DNA from: JBKEDH01 sp047975295
Lineage (GTDB): Bacteria > Bacteroidota > Bacteroidia > Flavobacteriales > Flavobacteriaceae
Direction of reading: 5' to 3'
Assembly: GCA_047975295.1 (NCBI GenBank)
Contig: JBKEDH010000114.1
Coordinates: 1 to 40,530 of the forward strand
DNA length: 40,530 nt
Part shown: in pieces, positions 13,695 to 23,602 of the stretch
Layout of the letters: each line of letters opens with the position of its first letter
Position numbering within the stretch: the stretch's first letter is position 1
Notes under the pieces: generated by a model
Seen by the model: only the letters and a program-made list of their open reading frames with translations
The model's database searches: none
Told to the model about the DNA's origin: nothing
Made by a program: the position numbers and the translations under genes

Positions 13695-16600
13695 ATGAGA
13701 CATTATTTACTTTTTTTATTAGTATTTTTTATTTGGGCAAATGGCAACCATAAAAGTTTTGCCCAAAAAGTAACAGTTCCCTTAACCAACGATGGGGCAT
13801 GGTCGGTAAATTCGCAGCCAAGTGCCGTTTACCATAACGGTAAAAGCTACTTTTCGTGGGTAAACAAAAATAAGGCATTGGTAGTGGCTTCGTACGAACA
13901 TGCCAATGGTGTTTACCAAGAAAAAGTTGTGGCTTTGAGCTTTCGGGGCGATTTTGCATCGCCCGCACTTTTGGTAAGGGCCAATGGACAAATATTGTTG
14001 TTCGCTTCAAAAAACGAAGGCAATGCAAACTTTTTTGTATGGGTATCGGTTAGTCCGGAAGATATTACCGAATGGTCTGCCTCAAAACAAGGAACGGCTT
14101 ATGGAGCAGGAGCTACACTTCCGTTTGCCGTGGGCAACGATGTTTATATTTTATACCGTAGAAAAGATAATGTAGGCTTGGTATATGCGGCCGGACTTAA
14201 TGCTTCAACCGCACAAACCGTCGATGCCAATTTAAACGCAAGACGCCGAGGAATATACGGTATTGGTAACGGTAACGATTATACCGTAAAATTGGATATC
14301 CCTTATATGCGGGCATGCCAAAGTGCCGATGGTGCCATGCATATTGTATTTACACAATTGGCAAGCGGCGGTACAAATGGTAACTACTATAATTACGATA
14401 AGGCATCGGTACATTACATGAAAATGGTTGGTACTTCAAGTGTGGCCACCGGAATAGGTTTTGATCTTTATAAAGCCGATGGAACAGGTTTTGATAGGGG
14501 TGATATTTCCGTGCCAACACCTCCAGATATTATTTATAGCGAAGCAGATAATGGTAAAAAGGCTTGGGCTTACGATATTGAACTGGACAGTAATGGAAAT
14601 CCTGTGGTTTTATATGCTACATTCAATACCGATGGAACTGGGCATACCTACTATCAAGCTCGTCGTAACAATACAAATACCGAATGGATAAGTACCCAAA
14701 TAACCGAAGCAGGCAATGGTGTACCAACATTAGCATATACGGCAAACGAATCGAAATTTCCGGCACATTCCTATTCTTCCGGAGGAATTAGTTTTGCTTC
14801 AACCGATTTATCAACAGTTTATCTGTCCAAAAGAAGCACTGACAATAATTTTGAAATTTATAAGTATGAAACCACCGATAATGGTAACACATGGCAGGAA
14901 ACCGAAGCTGTAACAACAGGAACACCTTCAGAAACTATAAATATACGCCCCAAGCGGGTATATAATGCTCCAAGTAATTACCCTATTGATGTGGTATGGA
15001 TGCAGGGAGCTTATACGAGTCCGGTGGATTTTGATACTTCCATTATGTGCCGGGGCAATGCGGTAAGCCCGACAGCAATGGTGTTTGGAGAAGATACCTA
15101 TAATTTTGTAGTTAATGATGAGGCCGAACTGGATGTTAGGTTTTCTCCAATATTTGTTGCCGATAAAACATTTACTTTGGAGTCGGGCAATACCAATATT
15201 CTTGAAATTACACCCGATAATAAAATAAAATGTCTTGCCGTGGGAACCGTTACCGTTACTGCAAAATCGGTGGCTAACCCTTCAATAACAGCCAGTTGCC
15301 AAATTAATGTACAGGAGCGCTTGGTTTTCGATGTTTTTAAAGAACGCATTGTAACCGATGTAATCAAGGAAAAAACATCTGGATTAGAGCAACCACTAGA
15401 TGCCGAAATAGCTTCGTATTTATCTTTATTACAGAGCGATGGTTCTTTTTCAGATATTGATTACGACTCTAAGGTCCGTACCAATTGGCAACCTTTAGAG
15501 CATGTGGAAAGACTTACCCTTATAGCATTGGCTTATACTACCGAAACAAGCAGTTATTACCAAAATGGCACATTAAAAAGCCAAATAGATACAATATTAC
15601 AATTTTGGCAGGACAAAAAACCAAGTTCCAATAATTGGTGGTACAACCAAATAGCCGAACCGCAAGAAATGGGAGAATTTCTTATTTTAATAGATTATCT
15701 TGGTGTTGAAAATATTCCGGAGGCTCTTTTAAATACCAGTATTGTACGTTTAAGAGATAGGGGTGGAAACCCCGGAGCACAGACCGGTGCCAATAGAGTA
15801 GATGTTGCCTTGCATTACATGTATAGAGCCTGCCTAACAAAAAATTATGATTTGTTGCAGGAAGCCATGGACTATATATATTCTCCAATTGTACTTACCA
15901 CAGGAAGCGAAGGCATACAATACGATTACTCATACACCCAGCATGGTAAGCAATTGTACACAGGATCTTATGGTAGGGTGTTTTTAGATGGTATAACCAA
16001 AGCCTCTATGTATGCCGTAGATACCGATTATGCCATCCCAACCGAAGAATTGGATATTTTAAGCAATTTAGCAAAAAACTCCTATGCCAATATTTTTAGA
16101 GGTGAATATATTTATTTCAATACTATCGGAAGGGCATCTACAAGGCCGGAAGCAACAAAGAAAACAGACGATACGGATATTTTTGTAAGAATGAAAGCTA
16201 TAGATCCCGTAAACGCACAAGTATATAATAATGTTATTTCAAGATTAACGGGCAATGAATCTCCAACTTACGAGGTGTCGCCATGGAGTGTACATTATTA
16301 CTGTTCAGATTACACCTTGCATAACCGCACCAATTATTCGGTCGATTTAAGAATGGTGTCTACCAGAACGGTACGAAATGAAAATGCGGCAGGAAATGGC
16401 GAAGGCCTAAAGCAGTATTTCCTTTCCGATGGTGCAACGGGTATATATGTTGATGGCAATGAGTATTATAATATTTTCCCGGTATGGAACTGGGCAAAAA
16501 TACCGGGAGTAACAAGTCCGGAATTTACCAACATACCACAGGCACCAAGTTATATAAAACGGGGTGAATCGCAATTTGTAGGTGGCGTAACCGATAGTTT

Positions 16601-18164
16601 AAATATGGTTTCCGTGTACGATTATAAAGATACCTTTAGCGGTATTGATACTTCGGCAAAAAAAGCATGGTTCTTTTTCGATAATGAAGTTGTTTGTTTG
16701 GGAAGTAACATCCAATCTACTTCAGGTTTAAAAGTAAATACAACCGTAAACCAGTGTTTACAGGATGGAAATATATTGGTTTCATCGGGAGGCAGTACAT
16801 CAACCATTTCTACCGGAAACCATACGTATTCAAATAATATAGATTGGGTGTATCATGATAAGGTAGGCTATTATTTTCCAGATGAAGAAGGCAATATAGA
16901 ATTAACGGCACAGGCACAAACAGGGAAGTGGACGGATATAAACACCAATTATTCCAACGATGATGTAACGGAAGATGTATTCACGCTATCTTTTAACCAT
17001 GGAACGGATCCGACCGACGATAAATACGCATATATTATCGTGCCCGGAATTTCGCAAACCGAGGCACAAGCGTATAACACATCCAATATTGAAATTTTGG
17101 TAAATTCCGATTCGCTTCAAGCAGTATACAATAAAAGCACAAAAGTTTATGGATTGGCATTTTACAAAGCCTGTTCATTTGTTCACAATGAATTAAAAAT
17201 CAATGTAGAAAAAGGTTGTGCTATGTTAGTGAAAGATGTCGATAAAACCGAAACTATAGTGTATATGGCCGATCCTAAAAATGGAACAACTCCCATAAAT
17301 ATAGGAGTGGCAACTTCTGCAGTACCAGACCAGCGTTTGCTTACTTATACGGCAGCCATACCGCATTTGGGGCGTTCGTTAAAATTGGTTGTAAATGATG
17401 AATTGCCGCCTTATGTTAATCAAAATGATTTTTTAGACAGAACGGATTGGACCATTATAACATCTATTGATGGTCCTTCGGATACTACAGTAGGAGGCGA
17501 TGTTAAGGAAAATATTATTGATGGAGACGATATATCGTCTTTCCTATTCGTAAAACCCGGAAAAACCTATGGGGGCATAACAGCCGATGCCGATTACGTG
17601 CCGTCCTTTACCATAGATATGAAAACACCTCAGGATATTAATTATTTGGTTTATAGACATCGCGATTATAACAATACAACATCGCCGCTTCGAGCCAGTA
17701 GAATATCGTTTTACGGAAAAAACTCAGAAACTGAAAATTTTGAACCAATTATTGAAAACGTTGATATAGCTACCGATATTTCCGATGTTAGGGTCGATTT
17801 CCAAGATGTTAATTACCGTTATATAAAACTGGTAATCGAGGCATGGAATGAGACTTCCGGAAGTACCATTCAGGTATCCGAGTTTAATGTGGGTTACGCC
17901 ATTACCCTAAACACCGGTTTTAATCATGAAAATACACGATTTTCTGTGTATCCCAATCCCGTTAAATCCGGACAGGATTTGTTTGTTTCTCTACCCAATT
18001 CGGAAAATATGGTTACAGTACTTGAGGTGTTCGATGCAATGGGACGTTTAAGGCAAACTTACAAACAGCCTATAATAAATACCCAAAACCTATCTTCAGG
18101 AATTTATTTTGTTAGAGTACAGGGTAGGGAAGCAACAGAAACAATTAAGTTTATAGTGAAATAG
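13695..18164 (+). CDS. Secreted PL8 polysaccharide lyase fused to a BNR-type propeller, discoidin module and T9SS domain
   Basis: The order in 1489 aa is: signal peptide (1-23); BNR_4-like beta-propeller (about 30-455); bacterial Ig-like domain (about 460-540); PL8 lyase (about 545-1235); discoidin-like module (1243-1400); T9SS sorting domain (1415-1489). All PL8 active-site positions are present with the spacing I recall for Pedobacter chondroitinase AC: Asn700 (TGANRVD), His750 (TQHG), Tyr759 (GSYG), Arg813, Arg817 (GRASTR) and Glu896. The enzyme should cleave a uronic-acid polysaccharide by beta-elimination outside the cell. Hyaluronan, chondroitin and xanthan are the known PL8 substrates, and which applies here is open. 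The propeller may be a second lyase-like or a binding unit. PL8 enzymes usually have no such front domain. Confidence 0.9.
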   Translation: MRHYLLFLLVFFIWANGNHKSFAQKVTVPLTNDGAWSVNSQPSAVYHNGKSYFSWVNKNKALVVASYEHANGVYQEKVVALSFRGDFASPALLVRANGQILLFASKNEGNANFFVWVSVSPEDITEWSASKQGTAYGAGATLPFAVGNDVYILYRRKDNVGLVYAAGLNASTAQTVDANLNARRRGIYGIGNGNDYTVKLDIPYMRACQSADGAMHIVFTQLASGGTNGNYYNYDKASVHYMKMVGTSSVATGIGFDLYKADGTGFDRGDISVPTPPDIIYSEADNGKKAWAYDIELDSNGNPVVLYATFNTDGTGHTYYQARRNNTNTEWISTQITEAGNGVPTLAYTANESKFPAHSYSSGGISFASTDLSTVYLSKRSTDNNFEIYKYETTDNGNTWQETEAVTTGTPSETINIRPKRVYNAPSNYPIDVVWMQGAYTSPVDFDTSIMCRGNAVSPTAMVFGEDTYNFVVNDEAELDVRFSPIFVADKTFTLESGNTNILEITPDNKIKCLAVGTVTVTAKSVANPSITASCQINVQERLVFDVFKERIVTDVIKEKTSGLEQPLDAEIASYLSLLQSDGSFSDIDYDSKVRTNWQPLEHVERLTLIALAYTTETSSYYQNGTLKSQIDTILQFWQDKKPSSNNWWYNQIAEPQEMGEFLILIDYLGVENIPEALLNTSIVRLRDRGGNPGAQTGANRVDVALHYMYRACLTKNYDLLQEAMDYIYSPIVLTTGSEGIQYDYSYTQHGKQLYTGSYGRVFLDGITKASMYAVDTDYAIPTEELDILSNLAKNSYANIFRGEYIYFNTIGRASTRPEATKKTDDTDIFVRMKAIDPVNAQVYNNVISRLTGNESPTYEVSPWSVHYYCSDYTLHNRTNYSVDLRMVSTRTVRNENAAGNGEGLKQYFLSDGATGIYVDGNEYYNIFPVWNWAKIPGVTSPEFTNIPQAPSYIKRGESQFVGGVTDSLNMVSVYDYKDTFSGIDTSAKKAWFFFDNEVVCLGSNIQSTSGLKVNTTVNQCLQDGNILVSSGGSTSTISTGNHTYSNNIDWVYHDKVGYYFPDEEGNIELTAQAQTGKWTDINTNYSNDDVTEDVFTLSFNHGTDPTDDKYAYIIVPGISQTEAQAYNTSNIEILVNSDSLQAVYNKSTKVYGLAFYKACSFVHNELKINVEKGCAMLVKDVDKTETIVYMADPKNGTTPINIGVATSAVPDQRLLTYTAAIPHLGRSLKLVVNDELPPYVNQNDFLDRTDWTIITSIDGPSDTTVGGDVKENIIDGDDISSFLFVKPGKTYGGITADADYVPSFTIDMKTPQDINYLVYRHRDYNNTTSPLRASRISFYGKNSETENFEPIIENVDIATDISDVRVDFQDVNYRYIKLVIEAWNETSGSTIQVSEFNVGYAITLNTGFNHENTRFSVYPNPVKSGQDLFVSLPNSENMVTVLEVFDAMGRLRQTYKQPIINTQNLSSGIYFVRVQGREATETIKFIVK

Positions 18165-18237
18165 AATTGATATTAAGCAAATATTTGAAAGTGTTAGTTG
18201 TTAAAAGTGAAGATTGATTTTTGTTATTTTGAGTTGT

Positions 18238-18834
18238 ATGCAAGTTAGAAAAGCAAGAGTACAGTTAGATTTTACATTGAATTCAACAGATGAATTGACA
18301 CAGTTGGTCAGGAAGAATGGGATAGATTCTTGGAACCAATTAATCTCTTTTATCCATAATTTACCTTACGGAAGGAATCTTAATAAAAAAGATTTAAAAT
18401 TGGTTGTGGTCGAAAAAAAAGGTACTTCCAGTTCCAAACATGCTTTATTGAAAAAAATTGCTGAGTTAAACAAAATAAGAGGGGTACAGCTTATTCTTGG
18501 TATCTATAAAGCGAATAAACAAAATACGCCTGAAATTAGTAAAGAATTGGATGAGTATGGATTGCAGTATATTTTACAGGCACGCTGTTATCTTAAGATT
18601 AATAAAAAACAAGTTGACTTGACATTTAAAGGTTCAGACTTTGAACTAATCCAAAATGATATTTTAGAAGAAATTGAGATTAGTCCTATACAAATAAGAA
18701 ACTTTAAAGATACCTTGCTAAAAAGTTCCTTGAGAAAATGGCTTAGAAAAATGGATGTAGATTTAAACCTTGAGCAAATTTGGAGCATAAAAGAAAAATA
18801 TATCCTCTCTGTAACTGAAAATAGTATGGTATAA
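18238..18834 (+). CDS. Unrecognised 198-aa protein
   Basis: The protein is read from the ATG at 18238; an earlier in-frame TTG at 18214 is possible. No signal peptide or membrane segment is seen, so it is probably cytoplasmic. Notable stretches are LPYGRNLNKKDLKLVVVEKKGTSSSKHALL (residues 42-71) and LILGIYKANKQNTPEI. I have an impression of an uncharacterised bacterial family in which the first motif reads GTCSSKHA. If that is right, the putative cysteine is Ser64 here. It sits between the lyase gene and the regulator, but nothing ties it to glycan use. Palindromic repeat copy C begins 2 nt past its stop. Confidence 0.7.
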   Translation: MQVRKARVQLDFTLNSTDELTQLVRKNGIDSWNQLISFIHNLPYGRNLNKKDLKLVVVEKKGTSSSKHALLKKIAELNKIRGVQLILGIYKANKQNTPEISKELDEYGLQYILQARCYLKINKKQVDLTFKGSDFELIQNDILEEIEISPIQIRNFKDTLLKSSLRKWLRKMDVDLNLEQIWSIKEKYILSVTENSMV

Positions 18835-18836
18835 AT

Positions 18837-18902
18837 GAACTTATCTTGGCTTTTTCAACTGGACAAAAATCTTCTACTTAAAAAAGTCAATTGATATAAA
18901 TT
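18837..18902. repeat. Palindromic dispersed element, copy C (short)
   Basis: GAACTTATCTTGGCTTTTT at its left end matches the left end of copy A (AACTCATCTTGACTTTTT) with two differences. The centre CAACTGGACAAAAATC-TTCTA resembles copy D, and the right end AAAAAAGTCAATTGAT is a degenerate inverted copy of the left. It lies between convergent genes. The rest of 18903-19099 shows nothing. Confidence 0.6.
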
Positions 18903-19099
18903 TAGACAGACTCTAAGTCTTGTTAAGTATATAGTTTGTTCTGATGGATGAATGGGGAAAGATTTCATCACTATAGATTTTTCCTTTTTTGTTCTTTTCT
19001 TTGCTAAAAATGGAACTAATTGAAATCAAAATAAGTTTATATACTGGAAAAGTTAGAATATAAGAGAGCTTATAAGTTAATAAGGTGTTTTTCTATACA

Positions 19100-22000
19100 C
19101 TATCCTTCCGTTTTCCCTTTTTTATGTTGTAAAGCAAAATTGGTAGGTGTACTTCCAAATTCTTTTTTGAACATACGTGAAAAATAGGATTGGCTTTCAA
19201 GCCCTACAAAGGTCATAACTTCCCGCATGGATATATCCTTTTCTATAATGAGGTGTGCTGCCTTTCGCAATCGGTAATTGGTTATAAATTTTATAATAGA
19301 CTGCCCGGTTATACCCTTTATTTTATTGTATAATTTGCTTCGGCTCATAAAAAGTTCGGAGGCTATTTGGTTAATGTCCATTTCGGGTTTGTCCAAATTT
19401 TTATCCAATACAGTAATAAACTTTTGCATAAATTCACGTTCTCTTTGGTTTGTGGTAAGTTCATGGCTTTTTGCAAAAAAGTTTTTGGAGTAGTACTGGC
19501 GGATTTGCTGTTGTTGCTTAAAAATGTTGTTTATGGATAGTACCAGTAGTTCAAAATCTATAGGTTTTTCAAAATATAGGTCTGCACCCGATTGGGCACC
19601 TTCCAGTTTACTGTCTAAGCCTACTTTAGCGGTAAGGAGCACAAACGGAATATGGGAAAAATCAATATTTTCTTTAACTTCTCTGCATAGGGCTATGCCA
19701 TCCATTTTTGGCATCATAATATCGCTTATAATAAGGTCTATCCGCTTTTTTTCCAATATGCGTAATACTTCCAACCCGTTTTCGGCCTCCAGAATATTAA
19801 AGTTGGAAGACAGGTAATCGACAATCATTTCCCTAAGGTCTATATTGTCTTCGGCAACAATAATATTTCTTTTATCTTTAGTGTAATTATTTTCTTTGGG
19901 TAATGGGGCTGTAATTTCCAATGGGGCAACAGGTACTATATTTTTGTACGCCGGTGTATTGTTTTTTGCCTTTTTATTTAAAAAATGCTTGGCCTCGTAC
20001 GTGGAGGTTTCCGTTGGAAAGCATACTACAAATTCGGTACCTTTTTTGGGCTCGCTATATACTGTAATGATTCCTTTATGCAACAGTATAAGGCTTTTAA
20101 CCAAAGCAAGCCCTATGCCGGTTCCCAAAAGAGGATTACGGTTTTCGGTACTGGTCTTGTAAAAGCGGTCGAAAATATTTTCCAATGCGTGGGCCGGCAT
20201 GCCTTTTCCCGAATCTTTTATAACTATGGCAAAATAGCCTATATCCAGATTTATGTCGCCAATAGTTATTTTATTAGTGTAATTGGAATGGAAATTCTTA
20301 ACATTTGCATATACCGAAACCGATATGTTGCCACCGTCATCGGTATATTTAAAGGCATTATTAAGTAGGTTTACTGTTACTTTTTCCAAAATGTGCTTAT
20401 CCACATATAATTTCGATTTTAATTCGGGGTCGGTTATAACGGTAAATGAAATATTATGATGATTGGCGTAATCATTAAAATCAAAAGCAAGGGTTCTTAC
20501 CAAACGGTTTATGTTGGTTTTTGTAAGCTGTAGTGGCATTTTGCCGTTTTCAACAGTTCTAAAATCCATTAGTTCGTTTACCAATCCCAATAAGCGTTTG
20601 GTATTTCCGTTTAAAATCCGGTAATAATATTCTTTAAGCCCTTCTTTTCTTAACCTATCGACCAAGGCACTAATTAAGGACAAAGGTGTACGGAAATCAT
20701 GCGAAATATTGGTAAACAGTTTTAACTGGGCTTGGTGCAGTTCTTCTTTCTTTTCCCAATTTAGTTTATCTATATAAAGCTGCATTTTTAGGGCTTTTTG
20801 TTTCTTTTGATATCTAAAAAAAGCAAAGGCAATCCATCCCAAAAGTATAGCATATAAAGTATAAGCCCACCAACTAAACCACGGTGCGGGCAAACGGTTT
20901 ATGTTTATTTGTAAAGGTTTGCCCCAAATACCATCATTATTGGCTGTTAGTACTTCGAATGTATATCTTCCCGGTGGAATTTTTGAATAGTGGACATTAC
21001 GGTTTAGGGCATCGACTTCCATCCATTGGCTGTTGTAGCCTTTTAATCGGTATTTAAAGCGGTTTTTTTCCGGTATAAGATAGTTGTTTGATGAGATGGT
21101 AAAGCTAAAGTTGGATTCTTTATAATCTAAGGTTATGGTTTCGGGAAACGAGGCTGTATTTAAAGTGGAGGATTGATTTGCAAAGGGCTTTGCGATAGTA
21201 TTGTTTATAAAAAAATTAGATATGGTAGCCTTTGGTTTTTTCTTGTTCCGTACAATATTGTACGGATTTATTACGGTAAAGCCATTGGTACCGCCAAAAT
21301 AAAGTATGCCCGCTTTGTTTTTATAGGTGGCTAAAGGGAAAAAAACCTGTCCCTGAACACCGTCTTTTTTATCAAACCGGTATAGTGTGTTAAATGTAGT
21401 ATTGTGTTTAAACAAACCATTATCTGTTCCTATCCAAATATTGTTTTCGTTATCTGTACAGATACTGTAAATGGTAGATACATTAAATTTTAGTATATCG
21501 TTGAAAGATGTAAAGGTCTTGGTTTCTATATTGTACCGAATGAGTCCTTTTTCAACAGTTCCTATCCAAAGGTTATCTTTGGCATCTACACAAAGGGTTT
21601 GCCCGTAAAGCAATGAGGTATCGGGTAATTCTATTTTTTCAGCAGAACCATCCTTGGTATTTAGGGCATACAATTTATTGTGGGTTACAATCCACATTAA
21701 ACCATTGTGCCCTTCGCACATATCAAAAATATAATGGTCACTGTCTGCTTTATCTATATCGTAATGGGTAAACGTTTTGTTTTTATATGAATAATAGGAT
21801 ATACGTAATTTGTTCAATTGGTAAACAATCCACAATCCGGAGTCTGAATTTGGTATTAATTTCCGTAAATTGTTCGAAATAGGAGTGTTTTTGTTATCGG
21901 AAACATGAGTAAGATGGCTAAAAGAGTCTTGTTTTGAGTTGTAATGTCCTAAACCGCCCCTAAATGTGGCAAACCATAAATTATTGTTGTGGTCGGCAAT

Positions 22001-23182
22001 AATGGATTTTATGTTGTTTGATGAAATACTGTTTTTACCTGTATCATTTTTATAGTAAGAATATTCATTGGTTTTAAGGTTTATTTTGTTTAGGCCGCCC
22101 CCTTCTGTAGCTACCCATAAAGAGCCATTGTTTTCGGCAAAACCACTTATTAAATTGTGGTTTAACGCATCTCTAATGGGAACAAAGGATTTAAAATGTG
22201 TTTTTTTGTCTAAGTTTACATAGCTTACGCCTCCGGAATAGGTGCCTATCCATATATTTCTTTGGCTGTCCTCTTCAATGGACCACACCGAATTGTTGGG
22301 AATACTAAAAGGATTTAGTTTGTCGTGTACATAATGTTGAAGATCCATGGTTTTGGTATCCAGTATAAAAAGGCCGTTTTGGCTGGAAATCCAAATATTA
22401 TTGTTCTTGTCAACATGTAGTTCCCGTAGGTAAATTTTGTTATTGGGAGGCAGGATATTTACTTGGTCTATTATGTTTCCTGTTGGAATATCCAGTTTAT
22501 AAAGTTGGCCATTGTTTAACAAAAGCCATAACGCATTGTTTATTTTGCAAAAATGCTTAATATGGCTGTTTCCTTTAAAAGAATAAAAGGGTGATACTTT
22601 TTTGGTTTTGTTGTTGTATTTAAAAATACGCTTTCCCCATGCAAGCAGAAAAAAACCGTTTTCTTGGGCAATGGCCGCATGTACATAAGAAAGGGGTTTT
22701 TCGTTATATATTAATTTGGTAAAGGTACCGGTGGCATCATTGTACTTTCCGAAGTTTCCCAAATGGTTCATCCATAAACCATTGTCTTTATCGGTTTTCA
22801 ATAAAGAGGTTCTGCCCGTAAGTAAGTGGTCAAACGTATCGGTTGTTTTGTTATATGCGTACAATCCATCAGACAGTGAAACAAATATTTGCCCCTGTTT
22901 GTTTACCGTAATACTTCTAAAATCTTTTTCGTACTTGTCGTCGGGCTTTATAAACGAACTGGAATAGCGTTTATAATTGTATCCGTCAAAGCGGAACAGG
23001 TTATTCTCCATCAATATCCAAATAAAGCCACTGGTATCCTGTTTTATACTAATAACACCTTCGTAGCTAAAACCGCCATCGGGCGAAAACGTATGGAACA
23101 TATAAGGCTCCTTGTTCTGAGCTATAATGGTTGTTATAGTGAATAAAAAAATGATTTGGAAAAAATAATAATACCATTTCAT
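19100..23182 (-). CDS. Hybrid two-component system sensor/regulator (HTCS)
   Basis: This 1360-aa one-protein signalling system senses glycan fragments in the periplasm and activates PUL genes. It has a signal peptide (1-21), a periplasmic two-propeller sensor of repeated NNLWIGT/GLWVAT-type blades (about 25-690), a Y_Y_Y domain (690-762) and a membrane helix (about 770-790). A histidine kinase follows, with phospho-acceptor His828 (NISHDFRTP), N box near 940 and G boxes near 989 and 1022. Next is a receiver domain with Asp1154 (IISDIMMP), Thr1184 and Lys1206. A C-terminal AraC-type HTH completes it (about 1255-1352). All phosphorelay residues are intact. It is divergent from the GH105-susCD operon, and its sites are probably the 21-bp-spaced repeats at 12348 and 23511. 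Confidence 0.96.
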   Translation of the reverse strand: MKWYYYFFQIIFLFTITTIIAQNKEPYMFHTFSPDGGFSYEGVISIKQDTSGFIWILMENNLFRFDGYNYKRYSSSFIKPDDKYEKDFRSITVNKQGQIFVSLSDGLYAYNKTTDTFDHLLTGRTSLLKTDKDNGLWMNHLGNFGKYNDATGTFTKLIYNEKPLSYVHAAIAQENGFFLLAWGKRIFKYNNKTKKVSPFYSFKGNSHIKHFCKINNALWLLLNNGQLYKLDIPTGNIIDQVNILPPNNKIYLRELHVDKNNNIWISSQNGLFILDTKTMDLQHYVHDKLNPFSIPNNSVWSIEEDSQRNIWIGTYSGGVSYVNLDKKTHFKSFVPIRDALNHNLISGFAENNGSLWVATEGGGLNKINLKTNEYSYYKNDTGKNSISSNNIKSIIADHNNNLWFATFRGGLGHYNSKQDSFSHLTHVSDNKNTPISNNLRKLIPNSDSGLWIVYQLNKLRISYYSYKNKTFTHYDIDKADSDHYIFDMCEGHNGLMWIVTHNKLYALNTKDGSAEKIELPDTSLLYGQTLCVDAKDNLWIGTVEKGLIRYNIETKTFTSFNDILKFNVSTIYSICTDNENNIWIGTDNGLFKHNTTFNTLYRFDKKDGVQGQVFFPLATYKNKAGILYFGGTNGFTVINPYNIVRNKKKPKATISNFFINNTIAKPFANQSSTLNTASFPETITLDYKESNFSFTISSNNYLIPEKNRFKYRLKGYNSQWMEVDALNRNVHYSKIPPGRYTFEVLTANNDGIWGKPLQININRLPAPWFSWWAYTLYAILLGWIAFAFFRYQKKQKALKMQLYIDKLNWEKKEELHQAQLKLFTNISHDFRTPLSLISALVDRLRKEGLKEYYYRILNGNTKRLLGLVNELMDFRTVENGKMPLQLTKTNINRLVRTLAFDFNDYANHHNISFTVITDPELKSKLYVDKHILEKVTVNLLNNAFKYTDDGGNISVSVYANVKNFHSNYTNKITIGDINLDIGYFAIVIKDSGKGMPAHALENIFDRFYKTSTENRNPLLGTGIGLALVKSLILLHKGIITVYSEPKKGTEFVVCFPTETSTYEAKHFLNKKAKNNTPAYKNIVPVAPLEITAPLPKENNYTKDKRNIIVAEDNIDLREMIVDYLSSNFNILEAENGLEVLRILEKKRIDLIISDIMMPKMDGIALCREVKENIDFSHIPFVLLTAKVGLDSKLEGAQSGADLYFEKPIDFELLVLSINNIFKQQQQIRQYYSKNFFAKSHELTTNQREREFMQKFITVLDKNLDKPEMDINQIASELFMSRSKLYNKIKGITGQSIIKFITNYRLRKAAHLIIEKDISMREVMTFVGLESQSYFSRMFKKEFGSTPTNFALQHKKGKTEG

Positions 23183-23510
23183 CTATTTAAATTTAATCAA
23201 GAACCTTTGGTTCAGTTATTTAATTATTTCGGTGGGTAATGACCATTGTTTGCCAAATGCCCATTATGGACTTTCATAATAAGCAAAAAATTAAGAAACA
23301 CATTTTTATTGGTATATCTATGTTTTTATGATGAATTAAATTTCACTCCAAATTTTTTAAAATTCCAAAAACTCTTTTTTGCTTTCTTTTGGCTATTTCA
23401 AAATCAAATTTAAAAACAGAAAACTACACTATAGCCCAAGAAATAATAATTAATTCGGATAATCAAATTTTTACTAAACATACGATAAAACAATATGTTT
23501 TACGGTGTAA

Positions 23511-23575
23511 AATTAAAAAGAGCAAAACATAAATCAAAAAGGACAAAAGAAAAAATAAGGCTACAGATATTTTTG
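23511..23575 (+). promoter_or_regulatory. Direct-repeat operator and promoter of the GH105-susCD operon
   Basis: The half-sites TTAAAAAGAGCAAAAC and TCAAAAAGGACAAAAG are 21 bp apart: the C of GAGC is at 23523 and that of GGAC at 23544. The second C lies 24 bp from the perfect -7 box TATTTTTG (23568-23575), the same distance as at 12348-12412. No TTG -33 box is present, because the repeat occupies its place. The rest of the intergenic region 23183-23510 shows no gene and no clear promoter box for the divergent regulator. Confidence 0.65.
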
Positions 23576-23602
23576 TTAACCACGTAAACTAACCGATATT
23601 AA

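Noticed and set aside
13729..14414. Several minus-strand frames under the PL8 fusion gene
   Set aside because: They are out-of-frame images of a gene with clear domains and conserved catalytic residues.
19985..20368. Plus-strand 127-aa frame opposite the HTCS kinase domain
   Set aside because: It is antisense to the conserved HATPase region and has no domain of its own.
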